From: Alistipes sp.
GTDB taxonomy: Bacteria > Bacteroidota > Bacteroidia > Bacteroidales > Rikenellaceae
DNA length: 32,913 bases
NCBI GenBank assembly: GCA_017630735.1
Contig: JAGBUS010000036.1
Location: forward strand, 1-32,913
Direction of reading: 5' to 3'
Program-made: the position numbers and the translations under genes
In this document: in pieces, positions 23,590 to 31,447 of the stretch
Position numbering within the stretch: the first letter of the stretch is position 1
Layout of the letters: every line of letters starts with the position of its first letter
Notes under the pieces: generated by a model
The model's database searches: none
Told to the model about the DNA's origin: nothing
What the model saw: the letters and a program-made list of their open reading frames with translations, nothing else

Positions 23590-23645
23590 AATATAGGTTT
23601 TATGCTAATTATTCTTCGAGCCTATGTATGGCTCATCTACTTTTG

Positions 23646-23676
23646 CAAAGATAGTATTTTTTAGTGCAAAAGCAAA
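23646..23676 (-). promoter_or_regulatory. Promoter for the kinase/partner operon
   Basis: On the minus strand TTTG (23673-23676), 19 bases, TATCTTTG (23646-23653): a perfect Bacteroidetes promoter. The leader is about 50 nt and opens with a small hairpin, GAGCC (23618-23622) with GGCTC (23630-23634). Confidence 0.7.
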
Positions 23677-23706
23677 ATTTTGTCTTGTTAAATCATCCAA
23701 GCACAC

Positions 23707-24666
23707 CTACTGTGCATCGATAATAGAGAGAACATCCTCGATATGTACAACACTTACGCCATCCTTGATAAGCACGCGTTTCTCCGAGTCGAGGAGATAC
23801 AACGACGGTATAGCATTAAGGTTATAGAGGCGATTATTACTGATATTTAGATCCTCGTCATAGCTATTTATCCACCACGATGGCATCTGGCTATGATAGT
23901 CGCGCCATGCTGTAAGATCCTCATCGGGATATACCGCAAGCACCGCTAAGCGACCATTCTCATTCATCTCGTTAATGAGTGGCGAGGCGACAATCTCATC
24001 AATAATCTCGCGGCACATAGGGCATCCTGGATTTGTAAACATCAATATCGTATACTCTGCGTCTATATCGTGGAGACGCTTATGCTTACCATTACGAAGC
24101 GTATAGACGAAGTCGTTGGCTACCCTACCGATACGATTTTGTTGTGCTATCGCAAGGTCGTACATAGGAGCAATACGGTCATACTCATCCAAGAGTGGAG
24201 ACTTCAATATCTCCTCCAACACAGGGATATAATACTCATCGTTGCGATATGGCGAATTCGGGTCATGAAGAACAGCCTCTGTAACCAACGCGAAGAAGTC
24301 CAACATCGGACGACTAACCGAGGCACGTGCCACAAGTTGACGCAACAGAGAGTCGGCATGCTGAGGTGGAATAACCGCAACATAATCGCCCATAGCATAA
24401 ATGATATCTATAGTGTCGTATGCAACAACTGCACTATCGGCATCAAAATCGAAGTCATCCCAATAGTGCTCCACCATAGCATCATACTCCGCCTTGTTAC
24501 GTACTGAGTAGACGCCACCTGCCACACTACGCTTCATGGTGCGTGTACCAGGCTCATATACGACCTTAGTCTGCTCCTCGTGTGCCTTAGGCTTAACACC
24601 GCCACACTGCGAGAATACAACAGCACAAAGCACCGCAAAAAGTATATTAACTATTCTCATCTGCAC
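23707..24666 (-). CDS. DUF5106/thioredoxin-like lipoprotein
   Basis: The protein has 319 residues. MRIVNILFAVLCAVVFSQC is a lipoprotein signal (lipobox FSQC, Cys21 from the first Met; the third codon is also Met). Residues of about 45-190 are a helical region that fits the Bacteroidales DUF5106 family: AEYDAMVEHYWDDFDF, then SPYRNDEYYIPVLEEILKSP. The C-terminal thioredoxin domain has LMFTNPGCPMCREI with redox cysteines 215 and 218, and a cis-Pro loop NAIPSLYLLD. It probably acts in the periplasm as a thiol-disulfide protein with unknown substrate. It lies after the argS terminator, 47 nt from the argS stop; I could not see its own promoter, so it may be expressed by read-through or from inside argS. 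Confidence 0.85.
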   Translation of the reverse strand: MQMRIVNILFAVLCAVVFSQCGGVKPKAHEEQTKVVYEPGTRTMKRSVAGGVYSVRNKAEYDAMVEHYWDDFDFDADSAVVAYDTIDIIYAMGDYVAVIPPQHADSLLRQLVARASVSRPMLDFFALVTEAVLHDPNSPYRNDEYYIPVLEEILKSPLLDEYDRIAPMYDLAIAQQNRIGRVANDFVYTLRNGKHKRLHDIDAEYTILMFTNPGCPMCREIIDEIVASPLINEMNENGRLAVLAVYPDEDLTAWRDYHSQMPSWWINSYDEDLNISNNRLYNLNAIPSLYLLDSEKRVLIKDGVSVVHIEDVLSIIDAQ

Positions 24667-24671
24667 AATAT

Positions 24672-24704
24672 ATAAAAAAGAGTGCCTCGCAATGGAGGCA
24701 CTCT
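24672..24704 (-). terminator. Rho-independent terminator of argS
   Basis: AGAGTGCCTC (24679-24688) and GAGGCACTCT (24695-24704) form a perfect 10-bp stem with a 6-base loop. On the minus strand the stem is followed by a TTTTTT run. It lies directly after the argS stop. Confidence 0.88.
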
Positions 24705-24713
24705 AAATATTTA

Positions 24714-26489
24714 CTACATTCTTTCTGGGACATTGATACCCAAAAGTGCCATCGCTGAACGTATCACACGTGCCACCTCCGACGCAAGCATCAAGCGCAA
24801 AGCGCGTACTTCCTCGCGCTCCTCCTTAAGGATTGAGTGGTCGTGGTAGTAGCCATTGAACTGCTTAGCGAGGTCGTAGGCATAGGCAGCAATAACTGAT
24901 GGTGCAAACTGCTGACCTGCGACACGTACCGTTGCTGGGTACTCCGACAATGCCTTGATAAGCTCGATCTCCTCTGGAAGAAGCTCTGCCTTATCGTATC
25001 CTGCTGTAGTAACGCCAGACTCCTCTGCCTTACGCAAGATAGAGCGAATACGAGCGTGAGTATACTGGATGAATGGACCTGTGTTACCATTGAAGTCGAT
25101 ACTCTCACGTGGGTCGAAGAGCATAGTCTTCTTAGGGTCAACCTTAAGAATAAAGTACTTCAACGCTCCGAGACCTACCATCTCACAGATTGCTGCTGCC
25201 TCCTGCTCTGATACGCCATCAAGCTTACCCAACTCCTGAGACATCTCACGTGCTGTGCCTACCATATCGGCAATCAAGTCGTCGGCATCTACAACAGTAC
25301 CCTCACGAGACTTCATCTTACCCTCAGGAAGCTCAACCATACCATAAGAGAGGTGGAAGATGTTGTCGCTCCACTCATAGCCGAGCTTCTTTAACACAAG
25401 CTTCAACACCTGGAAGTGGTAGTTCTGCTCGTTACCCACAACATAGATCATATCGTCGAGGCTATTCTCCTCGAAACGGCTAAGAGCAGTACCGAGGTCC
25501 TGTGTCATGTATACCGATGTGCCATCGCCACGAAGCAAGAGCTTCTGATCCAAGCCATCAGCCTCAAGGTCGATCCATACTGAGTTATCCTCCTTGCGGA
25601 AGAATACACCTTTCTGAAGACCATCCTCAACAAGGCTCTTACCCAAGAGGTATGTCTGTGACTCGTAATATACCTTATCGAAGTCTACGCCGAGAGCCTT
25701 ATATGTAACATCGAAGCCCTCGTATACCCAGCCGTTCATGGTCTCCCACAAAGAGTATACCTCAGGGTCCTTAGCCTCCCACTTACGCAACATCTCCTGC
25801 GCCTGGAGCATAATAGGAGCCTTCTTCTTAGCCTCGTCCTCTGACATACCGCCAGCTACAAGCTCCTTAACCTCAGCCTTGTAGTGCTTATCGAACTCAA
25901 CATAGTACTTACCAACCAAGTGGTCACCCTTCATGCCTGATGACTGTGGGGTCTCGCCACCACCGTACAACTGCCACGCAAGCATCGACTTACAGATGTG
26001 AATACCACGATCGTTAACAAGGTTTACCTTGATAACATTGTGACCGTTAGCCTTCAAGATGGTAGCCACAGAGTAGCCGAGAAGATTGTTACGGATATGA
26101 CCGAGGTGAAGTGGCTTATTTGTATTTGGTGATGAGTACTCAATCATTATAGTACGTCCTGAAGGCTCTGCCATACCAAAATTCTCGGTTGCAATAATCT
26201 CGCTAAAACGAGCCGACCAGAACGATGAATCAACAACAAGGTTTAGGAAGCCCTTGATAACGTTGAAACTCTTGATTTCAGGTGTTGTAGATGTAATCTT
26301 CTCACCAAGCTCAGTAGCTGTAGCCTCAGGTGATTTCTTAGATGCACGAAGCAATGGGAATACTACAACAGTATAGTCACCCTCAAACTCCTTGCGTGTC
26401 TTCTGTATCTGCAGGTTGTCGCTTACGCCATACAACTCCTCGGTTGCACGCGCCACAACACTGGTGATAAACTCTTCAATATTGATCAT
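24714..26489 (-). CDS. argS: Arginine-tRNA ligase
   Basis: The protein has 591 residues, a full-length class I arginyl-tRNA synthetase charging tRNA-Arg in the cytoplasm. Visible features: N-terminal Add1 domain (residues 1-100), the SPNTNKPLHLGHIRNNLLG block containing the HLGH version of the HIGH motif, a GKMKSREGTVVDAD block in the KMSKS position, and a C-terminal anticodon-binding helical domain (HARIRSILRKAEESG through AMALLGINVPERM). The promoter -7 box TACCTTTG at 26521-26528 (minus strand) stands divergent to the dusB promoter. A strong terminator follows the stop. Confidence 0.97.
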   Translation of the reverse strand: MINIEEFITSVVARATEELYGVSDNLQIQKTRKEFEGDYTVVVFPLLRASKKSPEATATELGEKITSTTPEIKSFNVIKGFLNLVVDSSFWSARFSEIIATENFGMAEPSGRTIMIEYSSPNTNKPLHLGHIRNNLLGYSVATILKANGHNVIKVNLVNDRGIHICKSMLAWQLYGGGETPQSSGMKGDHLVGKYYVEFDKHYKAEVKELVAGGMSEDEAKKKAPIMLQAQEMLRKWEAKDPEVYSLWETMNGWVYEGFDVTYKALGVDFDKVYYESQTYLLGKSLVEDGLQKGVFFRKEDNSVWIDLEADGLDQKLLLRGDGTSVYMTQDLGTALSRFEENSLDDMIYVVGNEQNYHFQVLKLVLKKLGYEWSDNIFHLSYGMVELPEGKMKSREGTVVDADDLIADMVGTAREMSQELGKLDGVSEQEAAAICEMVGLGALKYFILKVDPKKTMLFDPRESIDFNGNTGPFIQYTHARIRSILRKAEESGVTTAGYDKAELLPEEIELIKALSEYPATVRVAGQQFAPSVIAAYAYDLAKQFNGYYHDHSILKEEREEVRALRLMLASEVARVIRSAMALLGINVPERM

Positions 26490-26520
26490 ACTTATGTTAA
26501 TATAATTACTTTCTAAACTG

Positions 26521-26528
26521 CAAAGGTA
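26521..26528 (-). promoter_or_regulatory. -7 box for argS
   Basis: TACCTTTG on the minus strand, 31 bases upstream of the argS ATG. It is divergent from the dusB -7 box 43 bases away. Confidence 0.6.
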
Positions 26529-26571
26529 AGTTTTCTTTGCGAAACTTTCACCTTTTACGACAAAAATTTCA

Positions 26572-26579
26572 TACCTTTG
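26572..26579 (+). promoter_or_regulatory. -7 box for dusB
   Basis: TACCTTTG with the ATG of dusB only 20 bases further on, implying a very short leader of about 13 nt. Confidence 0.6.
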
Positions 26580-26599
26580 TGCTATAATTATTGAAATTT

Positions 26600-27622
26600 A
26601 TGAAGATTGCTGATATAGAACTTGGCCCACAGCCTCTCTTTTTGGCTCCTATGGAGGATGTTACAGACCCATCGTTCCGCTATATGTGTAAGCGTTTCGG
26701 TGCCGATGTTGTATATACAGAGTTTATATCGTCGGATGGTTTGATACGCGATGCTTGGAAGTCACGCGCAAAGCTTAACATCGCCGACTATGAGCGTCCT
26801 GTGGGTATTCAGATTTATGGTCACCTAATAGAGCCTATGGTCGAGGCAGCACGTATTGCCGAGAGTGCCAATCCCGACATTATTGACATCAACTTCGGCT
26901 GCCCCGTGAAGAAGATTGCGGGACGTGGCGCAGGATCAGGCATGATGCGCGACCCCGACCTCATGGTGGAGATGACACGCCAGATTGTGCGTGCTGTGAA
27001 TAAGCCTGTTACGGTGAAGACACGCCTCGGCTGGAGCGACGAGATGAAGAATATCGAGGAGATAGCTCTCCGCCTTCAGGATGTGGGTATCGCAGCCCTC
27101 ACCATCCATGGTCGCACACGCGCACAGATGTATCGTGGCGAGGCTGATTGGACCCTCATCGGCAAGATTAAGAATGACCCTCGTATTACGATTCCTATTA
27201 TCGGCAATGGCGATGTTGACTCAGCAGAGAAGTGCAAGCAGATGTTTGACCGCTATGGCGTTGATGGCGTGATGATAGGACGTGCAACGTATGGTCGCCC
27301 ATGGATATTCCGCGAGTGCCGCCACTATCTCGAAACTGGTGAGCTACTACCACAACCATCTGTCATAGAGCGCGTTGCAATAGCCAAGGAGCACCTCGCA
27401 AAGTCGTTGGAGATAAAGGGTGACCGAGTAGGCATCTTGGAGATGCGCCGCCACCTCACAAACTACTTCAAGGGACTACCCGACTTCAAGCAGACACGCC
27501 TAAAACTCGTGACATCGTTCGACACCGAGGAGATTCTCTCGACACTGGACTACGTTGCAGAGCGTTGGGGAGATTTCGATATGCGCGAGGCTGTTCCAGC
27601 ACCTCTATCGCACGATATTTAG
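26600..27622 (+). CDS. dusB: tRNA-dihydrouridine synthase (DusB/Nifr3 type)
   Basis: The protein has 340 residues from the ATG at 26600; the frame also has a TTG three codons earlier at 26591, but the ATG gives the normal start MKIADIELGPQPLFLAPMEDVTD. It is an FMN-dependent TIM barrel that reduces uridine to dihydrouridine in tRNA D-loops. The catalytic Cys101 is in DINFGCPVKKIAGRGAG, followed by KTRLGW, TIHGRTRAQMYRG, IGNGDVDS and the phosphate-binding GVDGVMIGRATYGRPWIF; the C-terminal helical tRNA-binding part is complete. It is monocistronic between a promoter and a strong terminator. Confidence 0.95.
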   Translation: MKIADIELGPQPLFLAPMEDVTDPSFRYMCKRFGADVVYTEFISSDGLIRDAWKSRAKLNIADYERPVGIQIYGHLIEPMVEAARIAESANPDIIDINFGCPVKKIAGRGAGSGMMRDPDLMVEMTRQIVRAVNKPVTVKTRLGWSDEMKNIEEIALRLQDVGIAALTIHGRTRAQMYRGEADWTLIGKIKNDPRITIPIIGNGDVDSAEKCKQMFDRYGVDGVMIGRATYGRPWIFRECRHYLETGELLPQPSVIERVAIAKEHLAKSLEIKGDRVGILEMRRHLTNYFKGLPDFKQTRLKLVTSFDTEEILSTLDYVAERWGDFDMREAVPAPLSHDI

Positions 27623-27624
27623 GA

Positions 27625-27668
27625 CAAAAAAATAGCGTTAACAGATGACCGTTAACGCTATTTTTTTC
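27625..27668. terminator. Bidirectional terminator between dusB and the DUF819 gene
   Basis: ATAGCGTTAAC (27632-27642) pairs perfectly with GTTAACGCTAT (27651-27661) around an 8-base loop, with an A-run before and a T-run after. It serves both convergent genes. Confidence 0.92.
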
Positions 27669-27678
27669 ATTTCTACAG

Positions 27679-28839
27679 CTACAATGCCGACAACAACTGG
27701 GCAACGATAACACCCAAATGATTGCCAAGCGCATAACCCACGATGCCAGCACCAAGACCTGTAATCAGCGCCTTACGATTCTGCATCACCGCAGCGACCA
27801 TAGGCACAAATGGAGGTGAGTTGATAAACGCAACTGAAGTGATGGTCATAGAGTCGGCATCTACCTTCAACAAACGGCACAAGATGGCATGTATAAAGAG
27901 TGACACAAAGACTGCAAAAAGCATATACAGAACAAGGTTAACACCCTGCGCCAAATCGAGCTTCGAGAAGTCAGCCATAGAGGCAATGGCAAGGCTGAAT
28001 ATATATATAAGGTACATTCCTATATCGTAGCTACGCTCCATCGCTCTGATGCGCTTAACAAACGAAAGTATAACACCTAACGTGGTGAGCATCAAGATAA
28101 ACACCACCATAAACCAGCCCTCAGGCATAAGGAAGGCGACGCCGCCCGAAACTGCCACAACGCCTATCGTAACGCCTAAAATTGCACCGAGCTCACGCAA
28201 GCCACTGCGAGTAAAGAGGTCTGAATATGGATTCTTCTTTTCATCTGCTACAGCAATATCTGTCATCTCCGCACCCTCTGCGCGGTTTGTCTTCTCGCCA
28301 TACATACGGCGGAACAGACGTATACCACAACTGAAAAGGAAGACGAAATAGAGGAATGATATTACAATATCATACGAATTAACAAGCGTAAAGGTGAAGC
28401 TATCTATTTTGAATATGGTCTGCAACGCTGCAGCATTAATAGTTCCACCTGTATACATTCCAGAGATAATACCTCCTACCTCAGCACCCTCAGGCACCTT
28501 ACAACCAAAGAGTAAGTAACCACCTACAACGGCTACAACAACCGACAAAAAGCCACTTACACAGACCTTTATCTGTAGTGCCAACTCGCTACGCGAAAAG
28601 CTACATCCAAAGAGCATCATTGGGATTGCCAACGGAACCATAACATTGGGCAGTAACTCCTGAAGCATAAGCATCTCCGCAGGCAACGTAAAAAGATTAC
28701 CCACAACCATACCTAAAGCATAAAGCACCATAATAGGACCTATCTTGCCAAGAATCGTAACACGACGGCAAATCCAAAGTACAAGGGCAGGTGTAGCTAA
28801 AAAGAACAATAATGCAACAATGTAGCTTAATATTGTCAT
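27679..28839 (-). CDS. DUF819 family membrane protein
   Basis: The protein has 386 residues with about ten membrane segments. Recognisable DUF819 (YjcL-like) features are the paired halves, each with a Gly-rich crossing region: GGIISGMYTGGTINAAALQT in the first half and TITSVAFINSPPFVPMVAAV in the second. A soluble linker around residues 185-215 is rich in Glu and Lys (EKTNRAEGAEMTD). The fold suggests a secondary transporter; substrate unknown. It has a TATATTTG box upstream (28875-28882, minus strand) and shares the terminator with dusB. It is divergent from the BASS transporter gene. Confidence 0.85.
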   Translation of the reverse strand: MTILSYIVALLFFLATPALVLWICRRVTILGKIGPIMVLYALGMVVGNLFTLPAEMLMLQELLPNVMVPLAIPMMLFGCSFSRSELALQIKVCVSGFLSVVVAVVGGYLLFGCKVPEGAEVGGIISGMYTGGTINAAALQTIFKIDSFTFTLVNSYDIVISFLYFVFLFSCGIRLFRRMYGEKTNRAEGAEMTDIAVADEKKNPYSDLFTRSGLRELGAILGVTIGVVAVSGGVAFLMPEGWFMVVFILMLTTLGVILSFVKRIRAMERSYDIGMYLIYIFSLAIASMADFSKLDLAQGVNLVLYMLFAVFVSLFIHAILCRLLKVDADSMTITSVAFINSPPFVPMVAAVMQNRKALITGLGAGIVGYALGNHLGVIVAQLLSAL

Positions 28840-28874
28840 AGTTAGTAAGTGTTATAGATGTCCGAATTTTGACA

Positions 28875-28882
28875 CAAATATA
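28875..28882 (-). promoter_or_regulatory. -7 box for the DUF819 gene
   Basis: TATATTTG on the minus strand, 35 bases upstream of the ATG. No clear -33 partner. Confidence 0.5.
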
Positions 28883-28980
28883 TTCTATTTTCTGTCGTTT
28901 TCGGTAAGTACATATACGTATTAATACTTAAAATCGGTATATTTATCAAAAAAATCCGATGTGTTTTGAAATTTTTTTAA

Positions 28981-28988
28981 TATATTCG
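28981..28988 (+). promoter_or_regulatory. -7 box for the BASS transporter unit
   Basis: TATATTCG, a TAnnTTyG variant, giving a leader of about 120 nt. The leader ends in a small hairpin (TATGCCC at 29087-29093 with GGGCGTA at 29099-29105) 14 bases before the ATG. Confidence 0.45.
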
Positions 28989-29119
28989 CATGTTGGAATA
29001 TAGTCAATAGTATACCAATTCTGTGTCAAAACGCAGAAAACACGACATAACAAATATTGCTTTTTAGAAACTAATAACCAAAAACGTATGCCCCCACAGG
29101 GCGTAAATAACTTGTGATT

Positions 29120-30082
29120 ATGAAGGAACATTTGGCATTTCTTGACTCGCTAAACATCAACCTCGGAGCAGGTGAGATGGTCGTAGTAAACTGCATCCTC
29201 GCATTTGTAATGTTTGGCGTGGCTCTCGGCATCAAATTTCAAACATTCAAGGATGTTTTCAAAAATCCAAAATCAGTACTCTTAGGTATCGGTTTACAGT
29301 GGTTGGTCCTTCCAGCTATCACCTGCCTACTTACCATCATCCTTAACCCTATCATCACCCCTATGGTTGCCATAGGTATGATTCTCGTGGCATCGTGCCC
29401 TGGAGGTAATATCTCGAACTTTATGTCGGCATTCTCGAAGGGTAACATTGAGCTTTCAGTATCGATGACCGCTATCACTACCATCGCTGCGCCATTCGTC
29501 ACCCCTGTAAACTTCTGGTTCTGGGGTACGCTATATTGCAAGTTCGCAGCAGTGAAGAACGACATCCCTACTCTTGAGATTCCTTTTATGGATATGCTTG
29601 AGCAGATCCTCCTCATCTTGGGTCTTCCAATTGTTGTGGGTATGCTCTTCGCGCACTACTTTCCTAATGGTGCGAAACGCCTTATGAAGCCTACTCAGTG
29701 GATGTCTATCATATTGTTTATGGGTATGGTTGCTGTAGCTCTCTCACAGGTACTTACTGCATTGGAGCAGAAGTGGGTGGTATACGCAGCTATTCTCTGT
29801 GCCTTTGTAGTCGTTATTATCCACAATGCCACGGCACTTAGTGCAGGTTACTTTACTGGTCGTTTGGCTAAAGTGGCTACCCCTGACCGCCGAAGCTTAA
29901 CAATCGAGACAGGTATTCAGAACTCAGGTCTTGGTCTTGCACTACTCTTCAACCCTGCGATTTTTGACCCTACAGTATGGTCAAACAACGGTGGTATGGT
30001 TATCATTACTGCACTCTGGGGTGTTTGGCACATTGTCTCAGGATTGAGCGTTGCAACAATATTTCGCAAGACAACTATCTAA
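29120..30082 (+). CDS. Bile acid:sodium symporter (BASS) family transporter
   Basis: The protein has 320 residues from the ATG at 29120 (a GTG lies two codons earlier at 29114). About nine to ten membrane segments are visible. The family landmarks are ASCPGGNISNFMSAFSKGN (the Na+-site crossover region of the first half) and ETGIQNSGLGLAL in the second half. The family takes up organic anions with Na+: bile acids, pyruvate, pantoate and other keto acids have all been shown, so the substrate is open. The acyltransferase gene starts 33 nt later on the same strand with no promoter box between, so the three plus-strand genes may form one unit. Confidence 0.9.
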   Translation: MKEHLAFLDSLNINLGAGEMVVVNCILAFVMFGVALGIKFQTFKDVFKNPKSVLLGIGLQWLVLPAITCLLTIILNPIITPMVAIGMILVASCPGGNISNFMSAFSKGNIELSVSMTAITTIAAPFVTPVNFWFWGTLYCKFAAVKNDIPTLEIPFMDMLEQILLILGLPIVVGMLFAHYFPNGAKRLMKPTQWMSIILFMGMVAVALSQVLTALEQKWVVYAAILCAFVVVIIHNATALSAGYFTGRLAKVATPDRRSLTIETGIQNSGLGLALLFNPAIFDPTVWSNNGGMVIITALWGVWHIVSGLSVATIFRKTTI

Positions 30083-30115
30083 TAGTTTCTTAGTAACGCT
30101 TAAACATATATTATT

Positions 30116-31438
30116 ATGGCAAAGCAACGTAAGATTCAGGATTACGATTGGCTATACAGTTTCTTGCGCCACTATGTGGATGCTATGGTGAGACTGTCAT
30201 ACCGCGACATTCGTTATGTTGGGCTCGATCGTATACCAAAGGATGGTGCAGTGATATATGCTCCAAACCATACAGGAACATTGATGGATGCGATGTTGTT
30301 GTTGGCTATGGACACCACACCTAAGGTATTCGTTGCACGTGCCGACATCTTCAAGAATCCAAAGATTGCCAAGATACTTACCTTCCTCAAGATTTTGCCT
30401 ATCATGCGTATGCGTGATGGTATTGACGAGGTGAAGCGTAATAACGAGACTATCGAGAAGGCTGTAGATGTTTTGCGTGACAAAATACCATTCTGCATAT
30501 TCCCAGAGGGTCAGCACCAGACGAAATATTCAACATTGCCACTCGCAAAGGGTATCTTCCGCATTGCATTCCAGGCACAGGAGTTGATGCCAGAGACACC
30601 TTTATATATAGTTCCTGTAGGTATTCGCTATGGTAACTTCTTCCGCTTCCGTTCTACGGTGCGCGTGCAGATTGGCGATCCGATAAACGTTCGTGACTTC
30701 TTCGAGGCAAATAGCGAGCAAACTCCTCAGGAGCAGATGAACTCTATGCGTGTGGTGCTTGAGGAGCGTCTGCGCGACTCGATATTCTACATCCCTAACG
30801 ATGAGGATTATGAGGCAACACTTGAGGTGTGTGCTGCGGCTGTATCGCGCCAAAAGAAGCACCTACGCCGAGAGAACAAACAGCTACGTGGTATGGAGGC
30901 ATACTTTGCTGCCAACAACGTTATAGTAAAGAAGATTCAGGAGATGAAGAAGAACGACCCTGCACGCGCGGAGAGACTCCTCACATTGGGTCGCGAGGCT
31001 ATGGAGATGCGTAAAGCCGAAAACATCAGCATGAAGTCTGTGGCTGTACGCTTCCCTATCTTCTCACGTGTATTGAAGAGCATAATATTCATATTATTGC
31101 TACCATACACACTTCTTACGGTTATCGCCAGCTTGCCTATCACCCTACTCTGCAACTTCCTAAACGGCAAGTTCAAAGATTCGGCATTCCACAACTCGGT
31201 GCGCTACATCATCAACCTTGTGGTATGGCCAATACTTATGATTATATATGCTGCATTTGCCTATGCCTTCCTACCTTGGCAGACCGCACTGATACTCACA
31301 TTAGCAATACTCCCTTCGCCATTTATTGTACACGAGGGCTATCGCTTGGTGCGTATCTTGGTGTCGGAGACCAAGCTATGGCGCAATAAGGCACTTAGAG
31401 AGAAATATGCCGAGATTAGACAACTAACATTCAAATAA
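30116..31438 (+). CDS. PlsC-like lysophospholipid/glycerol-phosphate acyltransferase
   Basis: The protein has 440 residues. The acyltransferase domain (about 30-230) has NHTGTLMD with His52 and Asp58, an H-x5-D spacing rather than the classic H-x4-D, followed by FPEGQHQTKYSTLPLAKG, which stands in for the FPEGTRS block. Both variants are familiar in Bacteroidetes members. A charged helical segment (about 240-315) leads to two or more membrane helices near the C-terminus (SIIFILLLPYTLLTVIASLP and VWPILMIIYAAFAYAFLP). It likely transfers acyl chains to a (lyso)phospholipid or related precursor at the inner membrane. The Omp85-like gene begins 9 nt downstream, so the two are co-translated. Confidence 0.88.
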   Translation: MAKQRKIQDYDWLYSFLRHYVDAMVRLSYRDIRYVGLDRIPKDGAVIYAPNHTGTLMDAMLLLAMDTTPKVFVARADIFKNPKIAKILTFLKILPIMRMRDGIDEVKRNNETIEKAVDVLRDKIPFCIFPEGQHQTKYSTLPLAKGIFRIAFQAQELMPETPLYIVPVGIRYGNFFRFRSTVRVQIGDPINVRDFFEANSEQTPQEQMNSMRVVLEERLRDSIFYIPNDEDYEATLEVCAAAVSRQKKHLRRENKQLRGMEAYFAANNVIVKKIQEMKKNDPARAERLLTLGREAMEMRKAENISMKSVAVRFPIFSRVLKSIIFILLLPYTLLTVIASLPITLLCNFLNGKFKDSAFHNSVRYIINLVVWPILMIIYAAFAYAFLPWQTALILTLAILPSPFIVHEGYRLVRILVSETKLWRNKALREKYAEIRQLTFK

Positions 31439-31447
31439 TTGATAACT

